Below are positions 22,233 to 31,700 of a DNA stretch of 37,018 nt, one piece after another (the first letter of the stretch is position 1; every line of letters begins with the position of its first letter). The translations under genes were made by a program, and so were the position numbers. Source of the stretch: Spirochaetales bacterium (GTDB lineage Bacteria > Spirochaetota > Spirochaetia > DSM-2461); contig PDRU01000051.1 of the NCBI GenBank assembly GCA_002748225.1, positions 1 to 37,018 of the forward strand, given 5' to 3'. The notes under the pieces are model-generated. The model did no database searches. It had not been told where the DNA came from and saw only the letters and a program-made list of their open reading frames with translations.

Positions 22233-24290
22233 TTACGGTATGGAAAGAAGACGTGAACGAAAGGCCGGGTCGGCAGCTGGTTCCTGAACAGTCAGTTCCT
22301 CCGGAACAGGCAGAAAATACGCCATATCGCCTTTTTTCAGAAAGTTAAAATCGCCCTGCCGTTTGTAAAGCCCCGTACTGACCGGTTCCGACACATCCGT
22401 AATGGTAACCGAACCCAGATAATTATCATCGGCATAGTCAATGCCCCCTTCCGCCAGCGACGGACGGGCGGAACCCTGACGCAGAACTATCCATTCTTCC
22501 CCCTGCTCCACTCCATGCCAGCGGCCTTTATCCAGAAGCAGTTCATTGCCTTCCACCGCTATAATACCCATGGAAAGGGGAACAAGAGACGAGACAGACT
22601 CCGAAACAGCATAAAGAGCATCCACTACCCGTCCCTGCCCGGTCCGCAGTTCTTCAAAACGGCCCACAAGTTTACCGCTCCGTGAAAGGTAGAGTTCACA
22701 GGAAACACTGAAAGTCCGCGGAGTTTCCGCAAAACTCAGAAGAATAAAGTAGTCGTCTTTTCCCCTGGATTTCCGGAAGGCCTCAGAAAACGAATCAACA
22801 TATTCCACTGCCGGACCCCGGCCGGCCTGTAAGGTTCCGGTATCCAAATAGGCATTACTGTCCAGTATATCGGAAAAATAAAGTGCCAGAGTTTTCTGAG
22901 AGCCGGTATGTTCGGGAAGCGAGTGCCCTCTTTTATAGACATAAACTCCCGCCTTCCATGCTGAACGCGGCACTGTCCAGGCGTCATTGATATTCCATTT
23001 CTTTTCAAGACTGTCCGATTTGGAATGTTCCAGAAGGCTTAAACGGCGCTTCAGAACCGGATAATCGGGATGACTGGAAGGAATATCCATCAATGCCGTC
23101 CGCAGACTGTCCTTATAATGCTCGGTAAAACCCATTTTTCTCAGCAGGGATGTATAAGCCAGCCACGCCTGAGCGTCGTCCTTGGCAACAAGCCTTGCTC
23201 TTCTGTAGGCATCGTAGGCTCTGCGGTAGTAAAAGTTCTCCTCATAGCGGCGCCCCCTGGCCAAATGCCAGCCGGCCGCTTCCCTGCGGTCTTTCTGAAA
23301 TCCGCCGGCCGTAAGAAAAAGGAACTCTTCCCTGAACATGCGGGTAATTTCATCTTCACTGTTCATACGCAGAAGACGGGCACAGGCCTGCTGCGCCAGC
23401 TCTTCTTCGTTCAGATCGCGGTAGGCACGGGCCATCAGATACAGAAGAGCCGGATTGTTCAGGTTACCGCTGGTCTGGCTGAGCTGCTGAAGAATTCCAA
23501 GCGCCACGGAAGGAGCGCCGTTCTCCAGAGCCAGTTCAGCGTCCAGCAGTTCCACCCTGTAACGCCGTTTATCCTCCATAGGGAGCATGCTGCGCGCGCG
23601 GGAGAGATGCATGGAGGCTGTTTCCCACTGGTTGTAGAGAGCGTAATGCTCGGCTGCTCTTATACGCACCTCGGGATTATCCGGAAAAATACGCAACGCC
23701 TCCTGTATGGCCGCGTCGCCTTTTTCCATATTCCTCTCTTCATCGTACAAAAGCGCCAGCTGAAGCAGAGAACGGCGGTCTCCGGGAGACTGGCGCAGAG
23801 CCAGTCCGAACCACTCCTCAGCCAGCTCGCTTTGTCCGGTCAGAGCATAAATTTCTGCCAGTCCCCGGTTGGCTTCGGCATCGTGGGGACGTTTCTTAAG
23901 GAGTTTACCGTAGAGAGCGGCCGCTTCATCATAACGGCGTAAAGCCGTGAGTATACGCGCTTCCAGCAGTGCAAGTTCCCGGCTTTCTCCGGCGTATTTA
24001 CGGGCCTCATCCACTACTTTGGCCGCTTCTGCATATTCCATCAGCTGAAACAGGGCACTGGCCATGCCCAGATACGCATCAGCATAGGCCGGGTTCAGCC
24101 GCAGGGCCGAACGGAAGGCGTCCACCGAAGCGTAAGGGTTGTCATGAGAAAGCTCTTCCATTCCCTGTACATAATAATCGCGGGCATCCGGCTCCGTACG
24201 GGCACACAAAGGAAGAACTGCCAGAGAAAACAGACCCGCAAAAAGCAGAATGAACCGGCAGCGCGCTGGAGAAAAACCATGGCTCATCAT
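22233..24290 (-). CDS. Secreted TPR protein with FlgT-like C-terminal region
   Basis: A 685-aa protein with a signal peptide (FILLFAGLFSLAVLPLCA). Residues about 38-420 are tandem TPR units (ASVDAFRSALRLNPAYADAY is a typical one). Residues about 450-670 are not TPR: SQKTLALYFSDILDSNAYLD, a DYFILLSF strand, then LLLDKGRWHGVEQGEEWIVL, YLGSVTITDVSEPVS and LKKGDMAYF. That tail has the beta pattern of FlgT/CsgG-type SH3-like domains. The ATG at 24290 overlaps the corC stop (ATGA) and has GGAGG eight bases upstream. It ends the upstream array. Function is unknown; an envelope-associated periplasmic scaffold is inferred. Confidence 0.8.
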   Translation of the reverse strand: MMSHGFSPARCRFILLFAGLFSLAVLPLCARTEPDARDYYVQGMEELSHDNPYASVDAFRSALRLNPAYADAYLGMASALFQLMEYAEAAKVVDEARKYAGESRELALLEARILTALRRYDEAAALYGKLLKKRPHDAEANRGLAEIYALTGQSELAEEWFGLALRQSPGDRRSLLQLALLYDEERNMEKGDAAIQEALRIFPDNPEVRIRAAEHYALYNQWETASMHLSRARSMLPMEDKRRYRVELLDAELALENGAPSVALGILQQLSQTSGNLNNPALLYLMARAYRDLNEEELAQQACARLLRMNSEDEITRMFREEFLFLTAGGFQKDRREAAGWHLARGRRYEENFYYRRAYDAYRRARLVAKDDAQAWLAYTSLLRKMGFTEHYKDSLRTALMDIPSSHPDYPVLKRRLSLLEHSKSDSLEKKWNINDAWTVPRSAWKAGVYVYKRGHSLPEHTGSQKTLALYFSDILDSNAYLDTGTLQAGRGPAVEYVDSFSEAFRKSRGKDDYFILLSFAETPRTFSVSCELYLSRSGKLVGRFEELRTGQGRVVDALYAVSESVSSLVPLSMGIIAVEGNELLLDKGRWHGVEQGEEWIVLRQGSARPSLAEGGIDYADDNYLGSVTITDVSEPVSTGLYKRQGDFNFLKKGDMAYFLPVPEELTVQEPAADPAFRSRLLSIP

Positions 24291-25072
24291 TCAGCTTCCT
24301 CCCTGAGAATTTTTACCTGGCGGATTTTATGCCCCTCTACCGATTGAATAACAAAGACATAGTCTTTCCACGAAATTGTTTCATAGCGTCCGGGTATTTT
24401 ACCAAACAGATCAAAGACAAAGCCGCCGAGAGTTTCAAAGTCTGTGTCCGGAATGTCTGTGCCAAGTTCTTCATTTAATTCTTCCAGATTAACCCGCGCG
24501 TCGCAGAGCCACTGGTTATTCCCAACCTCTACAATTTCCTCGCCCTCGTTGTCAAATTCGTCCTGAATGTCACCGACAATTTCTTCCAGAATGTCTTCCA
24601 TGCAGATTATCCCCGACACGCCTCCGTACTCATCAACAGCCACGGCAATATGCACCCGCCGCTGTTTCATTTCCCTGAGCAGGGAGTCAAGCTTCATTGT
24701 TTCCGGCACAAAATACGCCGGACGGACAATGTCGGCTATCTGAATATTCTCCCCCCTGGCCAGAAAAGGAAGCAGGTCTTTGGCATAGAGTATGCCGACA
24801 ACATTATCAATCGTCTCTTTATACACAGGGAACCGGGAATGCCCGGATTCAATCAGCAGATTAAAAATATCTTCCCGGGCCGAATTTTCTGCAAGAAAAA
24901 CCGTATCAATACGGGGAATCAGTACTTCTTTAACCGGCGTTACCGACAGTTCAACAATGCCGCGGACCATTCCCATACCGGCTTCATCCAGCTTCTCCAG
25001 ATCCTCGGTTTCTATACAAACATCATTTTGACGCGAATTCTTTTCCTGAAAAAAACGTTTAAAGATTGCCAT
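24287..25072 (-). CDS. tlyC: CorC/TlyC-family CBS-domain protein
   Basis: A 261-aa soluble protein without the membrane DUF21 part of larger relatives. It opens with a helical region (MVRGIVELSVTPVKEVLIPR), has two CBS domains (about 55-175; SRFPVYKETIDNVVGILYAKDLL and HIAVAVDEYGGVSGIICMED), and ends in the CorC_HlyC transporter-associated domain (ARVNLEELNEELG, LGGFVFDLFGKIP). Family members bind ATP and act with Mg/Co efflux; the haemolysin label is historical. The start overlaps ybeY by 14 bases. The neighbourhood phoH-pgpH-ybeY-corC is a common bacterial arrangement. Confidence 0.92.
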   Translation of the reverse strand: MAIFKRFFQEKNSRQNDVCIETEDLEKLDEAGMGMVRGIVELSVTPVKEVLIPRIDTVFLAENSAREDIFNLLIESGHSRFPVYKETIDNVVGILYAKDLLPFLARGENIQIADIVRPAYFVPETMKLDSLLREMKQRRVHIAVAVDEYGGVSGIICMEDILEEIVGDIQDEFDNEGEEIVEVGNNQWLCDARVNLEELNEELGTDIPDTDFETLGGFVFDLFGKIPGRYETISWKDYVFVIQSVEGHKIRQVKILREEAE

Positions 25073-25550
25073 TGTTTGTTTCTTTTGTCAGACATCCTGC
25101 TGACGCCAGAAGCTCCTCCTGTAATTTCAGCATTCCTGTTGTGTAATCATCATTTGGATGATCCATTCCGTTCAAATGCAGCACACCGTGAATTAAGGCC
25201 CGGCTGAGTTCTTCTTCATAACTGCTCTTCCATTCAAGGGCATTTTTTCTGATTGTCTCCAGTGAAATAACAATATCACCGGCTTCCACCGGTACACCGG
25301 GAAAATTCGGCACGGCTTCCCCGTCACTCTGAACAAAGGAAAGAACATCTGTCGGTGCATCCTTACCCCGCCACTCACGATTGTAGCGCTGTATACCGGC
25401 ATCGTCAGTAATAACCAGCCCCATCTGCCAGTTTTCAATGCCCAGTTTTATCAGAATTTTACTGATATAATCAGGCATTTGAGAAATAAGGTTCTTCTCA
25501 GCCGGCTGCGGCAAGTCCACTATCAGTTCCACCTGGTTCATATCAGGCAT
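25059..25550 (-). CDS. ybeY: Endoribonuclease YbeY (rRNA maturation)
   Basis: A 163-aa metal-dependent RNase for 16S rRNA 3' processing and ribosome quality control. The zinc motif is IHGVLHLNGMDHP (H-x3-H-x5-H), preceded by YNREWRGKDAPTDVLSF and GDIVISLETI, all diagnostic. The ATG at 25550 has AGGG nine bases upstream and overlaps the end of the pgpH-like gene by eight bases; the ATG at 25541 is possible but has no ribosome-binding site. Confidence 0.95.
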   Translation of the reverse strand: MPDMNQVELIVDLPQPAEKNLISQMPDYISKILIKLGIENWQMGLVITDDAGIQRYNREWRGKDAPTDVLSFVQSDGEAVPNFPGVPVEAGDIVISLETIRKNALEWKSSYEEELSRALIHGVLHLNGMDHPNDDYTTGMLKLQEELLASAGCLTKETNNGNL

Positions 25551-27729
25551 TATCGGAATCCCTGGGATATTCTATACGGGTATGAAAATGTCCTGTCAGA
25601 ACATGAACAAATGAATTCTTTACAATTTCCAGTTCTTTCAATGTTATATCGCTTTCATTGAGTTCCCCGCTCTTGAGGCGGTCCATTATCAGATCCCACA
25701 CATACTTCTCCAGTTTAGCCGCTGTCGGTTTTTTCAGAGTACGGGTTGCGGCTTCCGCGTTATCGGCCAGCATGACAACCGCTGTTTCGCGTGTTTGCGG
25801 CTTGGGCCCGGGATAGGAGAAATCGTCCGGGTTCACAGCATCTTTTCCTTTTTCCCTGCAGGCTCTGTCATAAAAATACTTAATAATACTGGTTCCATGA
25901 TGCTGCTCAATAAAGGCCAGAACTTCGTCGGGAAGATGCAGTTCCCGCCCTTTTTCCATTCCTATTTTTACATGGGATTTTATAACAGCAGCAGAAAGAG
26001 AAGGTTTTAAGTCATCATGCCGGTTTTCACCGCTCTGATTCTCAACAAAGAAACTGGCCTGATCAACCTTTCCAATGTCATGGTAATAGGAACCGACTCT
26101 GGCCAGAAGTCCGTCGGCTCCAATGGCATCACAGGCGGCTTCAGCCATATGCGCCACATTCTGGGAATGTATAAAAGTACCGGGAGCCTGAAGGCGCATC
26201 CGTTTTAACAGCGGCACATTCATGTCGGAAAGTTCAATAAGACGGAAAGTTGTAGCCGTATTGAGCACATGCTCCAGCAGCGGCAGGAAAGCCAGGCTCA
26301 ATATACCCGTAAGAAGACCGTTCAGGACACCGTAGCCTGACATTATCAGTATTCTTTTCCATTCCATTGAGAACAGCACTCCGGCGCAGAGAGAAGAAAC
26401 GGCAATAATGGCGGCCAGACGCGGACCGGAGCGCAGAAGTCCCATACGGTTTTCCCGCCTCCGGACAGCCAGCGTTCCCGCCATTGCTCCTGCCAGAGTA
26501 AGAATGGTGTCATAACCGTTTTCATCTGTCAGGAAATAGATAAACAGGGTCATCAGAATGGAGGCCAGCACAGCCATTTTTCTGTCCTGAAGCAGCTGGG
26601 CCAGAAGCAGTGTAAACAGGGCCGTGGGCATTACAGCCGAAACGGAAAGATTGCTGCGGAAAGGAACAAAAACTACCAGCAGCGAAGCCACAAATATATA
26701 GGAGCCGGCCAGAATAACAGCCAGGTTCCGTGTCTTGCGGTTCCGCAGTGATATTCCAAAGGTATGAGCGGAAATCAGACCCACCGCAATTATAAGAGCC
26801 AGAAAAAGCAGGGGGTCCACCAGACTGTGGAGATCCCAGTCACGGCCTTCGCTCAAGGCTTCCAGAATATGGACATCCCGCGAAGTAACAATATCGCCTT
26901 TATGCAGCAGACCGGTACCGGCGGGCAGGAAAACTTCAACAGGTTCTGTCGTCATTGCCGCCTGATCCCGGCTTTTTTCAGTTTCAAAGCTGTTGAGAAA
27001 ACCGTTAACTTCAGAAAAATAAACCGTCAGGGCCGTAACAAACTCAATATCGGAAGAACTCAACTGACCAAGCAGATCCATCTCCCGTACTCTGTCAGCC
27101 AGATTTTCCGGCTGATACACAGCATCCCTGATTAAGCTGATCCGGCGGGCGCTCACCTTTCCGGCATAATTTACTTCAATCAGTCCGGAAGCCGCGCCTC
27201 CGTCGCCGGCGTCCAGACGGAACAGCCCGGCATACTGAACATCCTGCAAAGCACTCCGGGTAAGAGGCAGCAGTTTTTTCAGAACCTTTATATTCCTGGC
27301 GGTATTCTGCTCCAGCAGACCGGACATCCCCGGAAACTGGGCATGCAGTTCCCGGGAAACACCCGGCTGAACTATTAAGGCGGCAAAAAGATCAAAACGT
27401 TCAAGGACCGAATCGGTAATTTCGGAATGTACATCGTAAACCGGAGGAACAAGGCTTCTGTTCAGAGACACAACCTTTTCGGTGGCCTGTTTATCAATGT
27501 AAGTAAAATCAGCACTCAATATATAATCATCTGAAACCCGCTGCCCTTCACGGTAGCTGAGAGCTTTATCGCGGGAAAGAAGGTACTGAATCTGCGTCAA
27601 ACTGAACAGCAGAAGCGTTCCGAGCAGCCATCCGGCTATAATTAACAGCCATTCCCTGCGGCTGATTGAAGAATGAGCAGCTTCTGCTGACTGTTCTTCG
27701 CGCAGACTAGGCGCGGCTTTTGTAGGCAT
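25543..27729 (-). CDS. pgpH: 7TM-HD phosphodiesterase (PgpH-type, c-di-AMP)
   Basis: A 728-aa membrane protein. One membrane helix (residues 28-46) is followed by an extracytoplasmic 7TMR-HDED domain (about 60-300), then seven membrane segments (about 305-490), then a cytosolic HD domain. The HD signature is HSQNVAHM (His521) and YYHDIGK (His550-Asp551), with IKSHVKIG and EQHHGTS supplying further metal ligands. PgpH proteins hydrolyse c-di-AMP to pApA. The gene overlaps phoH by 23 bases; GGAAG lies six bases before the ATG. The family is sure; c-di-AMP specificity is by homology, and no diadenylate cyclase gene lies in this window. Confidence 0.9.
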   Translation of the reverse strand: MPTKAAPSLREEQSAEAAHSSISRREWLLIIAGWLLGTLLLFSLTQIQYLLSRDKALSYREGQRVSDDYILSADFTYIDKQATEKVVSLNRSLVPPVYDVHSEITDSVLERFDLFAALIVQPGVSRELHAQFPGMSGLLEQNTARNIKVLKKLLPLTRSALQDVQYAGLFRLDAGDGGAASGLIEVNYAGKVSARRISLIRDAVYQPENLADRVREMDLLGQLSSSDIEFVTALTVYFSEVNGFLNSFETEKSRDQAAMTTEPVEVFLPAGTGLLHKGDIVTSRDVHILEALSEGRDWDLHSLVDPLLFLALIIAVGLISAHTFGISLRNRKTRNLAVILAGSYIFVASLLVVFVPFRSNLSVSAVMPTALFTLLLAQLLQDRKMAVLASILMTLFIYFLTDENGYDTILTLAGAMAGTLAVRRRENRMGLLRSGPRLAAIIAVSSLCAGVLFSMEWKRILIMSGYGVLNGLLTGILSLAFLPLLEHVLNTATTFRLIELSDMNVPLLKRMRLQAPGTFIHSQNVAHMAEAACDAIGADGLLARVGSYYHDIGKVDQASFFVENQSGENRHDDLKPSLSAAVIKSHVKIGMEKGRELHLPDEVLAFIEQHHGTSIIKYFYDRACREKGKDAVNPDDFSYPGPKPQTRETAVVMLADNAEAATRTLKKPTAAKLEKYVWDLIMDRLKSGELNESDITLKELEIVKNSFVHVLTGHFHTRIEYPRDSDNA

Positions 27730-28687
27730 CTACAATCTTCCTTACCAGAGGATGACGGACAACATCTCCGGAATCAAAATGAACAAAGGCAATATCATCA
27801 ATGGACGAGAGCACCTTACAGGCATCGGCCAGTCCGTTGTATTCAGGTCTGGGCAAGTCCACCTGTGTTAAATCACCGGTTACAACGGCCCGGGAACCTT
27901 CTCCCAGCCGGGTCAGAAACATCTTCATCTGCTCCACAGTTGTATTCTGGGCTTCATCCAGTACAATGTAACAGTTTTTAAGACTTCTGCCACGCATATA
28001 GGCCAAAGGCGCCACTTCTATCTGCCCGGAAGCCTGAAGGCGGGCCAGAAGATCCGGTTCAATAAGGTCTTCCATGGCATCATAGAGCGGCCGGAGGTAA
28101 GGCCCGAGCTTCTGCGTCAGGTCTCCCGGCAGAAAGCCCAGGTTTTCGCCGCTTTCCACAACCGGCCGTGTTATAACAATTTTGCGCTTACGGCGGGTCA
28201 GCAGCTCCATCAGGGCGTGAGCCACCGTAAGATAGGTTTTTCCCGTACCGGCCGGGCCAATACTGAAAACCAGATCGGAAGACGACATGCACTGCACATA
28301 TTCGGCCTGTCTGAGGCCCCTCGGGTAAACTTTACACAGTCCGCCGGGAATATGAATAACACTTTCTTCAAACACCTGTTCATCCTCTTCCCTGCCGCTT
28401 TCGAGTGCCGTATACACCGACTGAATATGGCGGCTGTTCACCACCTGATCTTTTCCTGCAATATCTGTCAGCCGCCGAAGCAGTCTGTTGAAAAAGAGGC
28501 ACAGCTCCTCATTTTCCGATTCCAGGAAAATTTCGTTTCCCCGGGTACGCACAGGGGAAGAGAACAGAGTACTGATTTCAGCGAGATTCCGGTCGTTGGG
28601 ACCGCATAAAACTCCCAGAAGACGGGGATTATCAATAACAACGGCTGTGCTGGTGCTCAAAAGCTCCTCTTCTTTACTCGACAACAT
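27707..28687 (-). CDS. phoH: PhoH-family ATPase
   Basis: A 326-aa cytosolic P-loop protein. Walker A is GPAGTGKT (144-151) and Walker B is CYIVLDEAQN with the following TTVEQMKMFLTRLG; GDLTQVDLP is the sensor region. The N-terminal 115 residues form the small domain seen in the PhoH/YbeZ group. YbeZ works with YbeY in rRNA metabolism, which fits the gene order phoH-pgpH-ybeY. There is no good Shine-Dalgarno sequence before the ATG at 28687; a TTGACC starts at the lptD stop, 17 bases before TTAAAC, a weak possible internal promoter. Confidence 0.94.
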   Translation of the reverse strand: MLSSKEEELLSTSTAVVIDNPRLLGVLCGPNDRNLAEISTLFSSPVRTRGNEIFLESENEELCLFFNRLLRRLTDIAGKDQVVNSRHIQSVYTALESGREEDEQVFEESVIHIPGGLCKVYPRGLRQAEYVQCMSSSDLVFSIGPAGTGKTYLTVAHALMELLTRRKRKIVITRPVVESGENLGFLPGDLTQKLGPYLRPLYDAMEDLIEPDLLARLQASGQIEVAPLAYMRGRSLKNCYIVLDEAQNTTVEQMKMFLTRLGEGSRAVVTGDLTQVDLPRPEYNGLADACKVLSSIDDIAFVHFDSGDVVRHPLVRKIVDAYKSRA

Positions 28688-28714
28688 CAGTTTAACGATG
28701 CTTATCGGGGCTGG

Positions 28715-31700
28715 TCAAGAATCACTCTGGAAAGAATCAACAGACCATGTATCATCCTTTAAACGCGTTCTCTGGTTAAACATGGGCAGAGAATTCCATT
28801 TAGCGTAAAGACTGAACTCCGATTTCCACCTGTATACACCGGCTCCTGAATCCAGTGAAGGGCGGCCGCTGTAACTAATCGACAGATCCCAGTTGCGCAG
28901 ATGGTGTACTAATTCCAGATTCATACTGCTCATATTGAACTGGGAATCTATACGATCCTGAGTATTAAAAATATTAAATGATTTTAAAAGGTCCAGAAAA
29001 AAATTATAGGGCTGATCAATTCCCAGTTCTTCCCGCCAGGGTTTGAAGTACAGATACATACTCGAATTAGCGGACGCAATGGAAAATTTCAGGTCAAGGA
29101 ATTTATAGAGTTTAAGTTTTTGAGTCCATTTAAAGGACAAAACATTGGAGGTAGGCTGGCGCAGATCGATATTCCAGCTGACACCCAGAACTGTACTCAA
29201 ACGCAGTCTGTTCTTCCATAAGGGACGCGGGGTTATATTTCTGCTGTAAGCAAACTGAAGCCGCGAAGGGGCAAATGTCCTGCTGCCGGGAATCCATGTA
29301 TAACTGAGATTATCCCAGCTGTACTGAGCTCTCCAGGCCGCATTGAATACCGTTTTAAAACCCCATGCCTGCAATGTTGTACTGGTTTGCTCCCAGTGAC
29401 TCTCGTTAAGATTGTAACGGACATTCTGGGAAACCGAGAGTTCATTATCAAAACCTTTCCACTGTATATCCGCGTTAAGAGGCTGAGCTGTCCATGTATT
29501 GCCGGAGTAAACTGTCTGCTGACTGATTCCGGTTTTCCACCCATTGTTCTGAAAGCCCAAATTCCATGAAGCGCTGAAACGTTCATCCAGCGGATAAAGA
29601 AAACCGGAAAAAACTGCGGCGGCCGAAAAGGGACCGGCGTTCCACTCTGCCCGGGCGGCAGCTTCATGCCTGCGGACAAAATCCTTGCCGCCTATCCATA
29701 AACCGTTGTACCGGGGATTATTCACAGTGGCGGTATCAGAGAGGCGGTAATTGTATATGTTGGCATCAAAGCTGTACTGCAGGGACGAACGGCTGAACAT
29801 GGGAAGCCCCTGCAGAGGGAAAAAAGTCAGCTGAAAGGAATTGTCCCAGAGGAAACGGGAGTATTTCAGATCGGCCAGCTGATCAACACTGCTGACTGTG
29901 CCGTCAGTTCCGAATACAGCTCCGTGAGTTTGATAAAAACCCGAAAGTTTCGTATTACCGCTCACCTTGACCAGATGGTCCCAGAAATCCACCCCGTAAG
30001 AAATACTGGACTGCTGTGTAGTGGTTAAACGTGCCGGTTCAAAACTGAAATCCATGTCGGAGGGAGCCAGCCAGACTGAATGGTTTGTCCGGTCTTCCAT
30101 GTAAAACTGCAGCTGAAGGGAATAGCGCAGATAGGCCTCCAGAAGCTGGGCGCTGTAAAGAGAATTAAACGATTTTATATAATCCGGACGGACAAGAGAC
30201 GTTTCCTTTTCCGGTTTAACAGAAGCCTCAGCCGAACCGGATGTCTCCGCAGAGCTGCGCGCAACAGTCCACAGCGGCGCCGCTCCCTGCAGACTTAAGC
30301 GGATATCCGGCAGAACAAGTTTGTCCGGATAGAAAAAATTGCGGGCCGGACTGTAATTTTTATCCGGGTCGGCTGAGGCGGCTACATCCTGATTTGTTTT
30401 ACTGCCCCAGTTAAGCGCGCTGCGGAAGGATGCCAGGCCGAGGCTGCCCAGCCAGGGAGCTGTGTTTTCAGGCTGAAACATCTGCGAGCCCTTCACTTCC
30501 CACAGCATGCTTTCGGAAGCACTTGGAGCTCCCGCACTGCTGTCCGGGCCTGTTTCGCTGAGCAAAAATGTCAGCCAGTCAAAGTTTTCCTGCCTGTGTC
30601 CGAAATCATTCAAATAATAAGGGTCAGAATACCAGCCGAATTTAATATGCCACTGACTGAAGCGGGAGTTAAAGTAACTGCCCCACCTCAGAGGCACCCG
30701 GTACGGCCCCAGAAAACTGCTGTTCCAGTAAACACGGGTTGCAGAACCGTTGTTGAAATAGGGGTTTCCCTGATTGTCAACACTCCGCGAGACACCAAGG
30801 GTGGCGTAAAAATCAAGCGAAGCGTTTTTACCCAGCCGGGGAAAATTGCCCATAAATCCCGTCATAAACCCAATGGAGGTGTAGTAATCCATCATGAACT
30901 TCAGAGTGGCCCTCTGTGTTTCAGCTTCAGCCTGTCCCGGCAGGGAAACCAGAAACAAACCTTGACGCTTCTGCTGGTAATCGCCGCCGGCACTGTCTCC
31001 GAATCCCAGAATGGAAAACGAATCATCCTGCTCACTGCGCCCCAGAATATAGGTTGTTGTATTAATAAAATATCCCGAACGGGTCCGGGAGCCTGCCACA
31101 GGATGAAAAAGCAGACGGTTGCCGGACTTCCAGTAAAACGGTAAATACAGCACAGGAACATGGCCGACATAGAGAGTGGCGCTGAACAGTCCCCATTCCC
31201 CGGGCCCCGTAATCCATATTTTACGGGCCTTGAGCGCGTAGTCGGGGTTGGGCGCATCATGACTGCTTATAGCGCCGTTTTCCAACACCAGAATATCCTC
31301 TGCGGCACGTGTAATGGAGTCGCCCCGGAAAAAGAAATTAACCTTTTTTCCGTCTATATTCTGTTCCCGTTCAGAAGTGCCCTGAAAAATAACCCCCGTC
31401 CAGTCGGTTACCGTAAAGGTTAGAGTATCGCCGGTAAAGTTCTCTTTGCGGCCGCCGGTATCGACGGTGTAACGAATATTGCCGGATGCTGTAATGCTGT
31501 TCTGTGCCTGATTAAAAACAAGCGAATCTGCTTTTACATGGTGAACACGGTTCCGGTCTTCCTCCCTCACTGTTACAAGCACATTTCCGAAAAGACGCAC
31601 CATGGACTCAGTAACGCCGTCAGGGAGCTCCACTTTCAGATATTCACTGCGGTCTGCAGATTCAATCAGAATACGCATACCGCTGCCGGACGGCGGCATT

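Noticed and set aside
23070..23942. A 290-codon plus-strand frame
   Set aside because: It is antisense to the TPR/FlgT-like gene and has no motif or ribosome-binding site.
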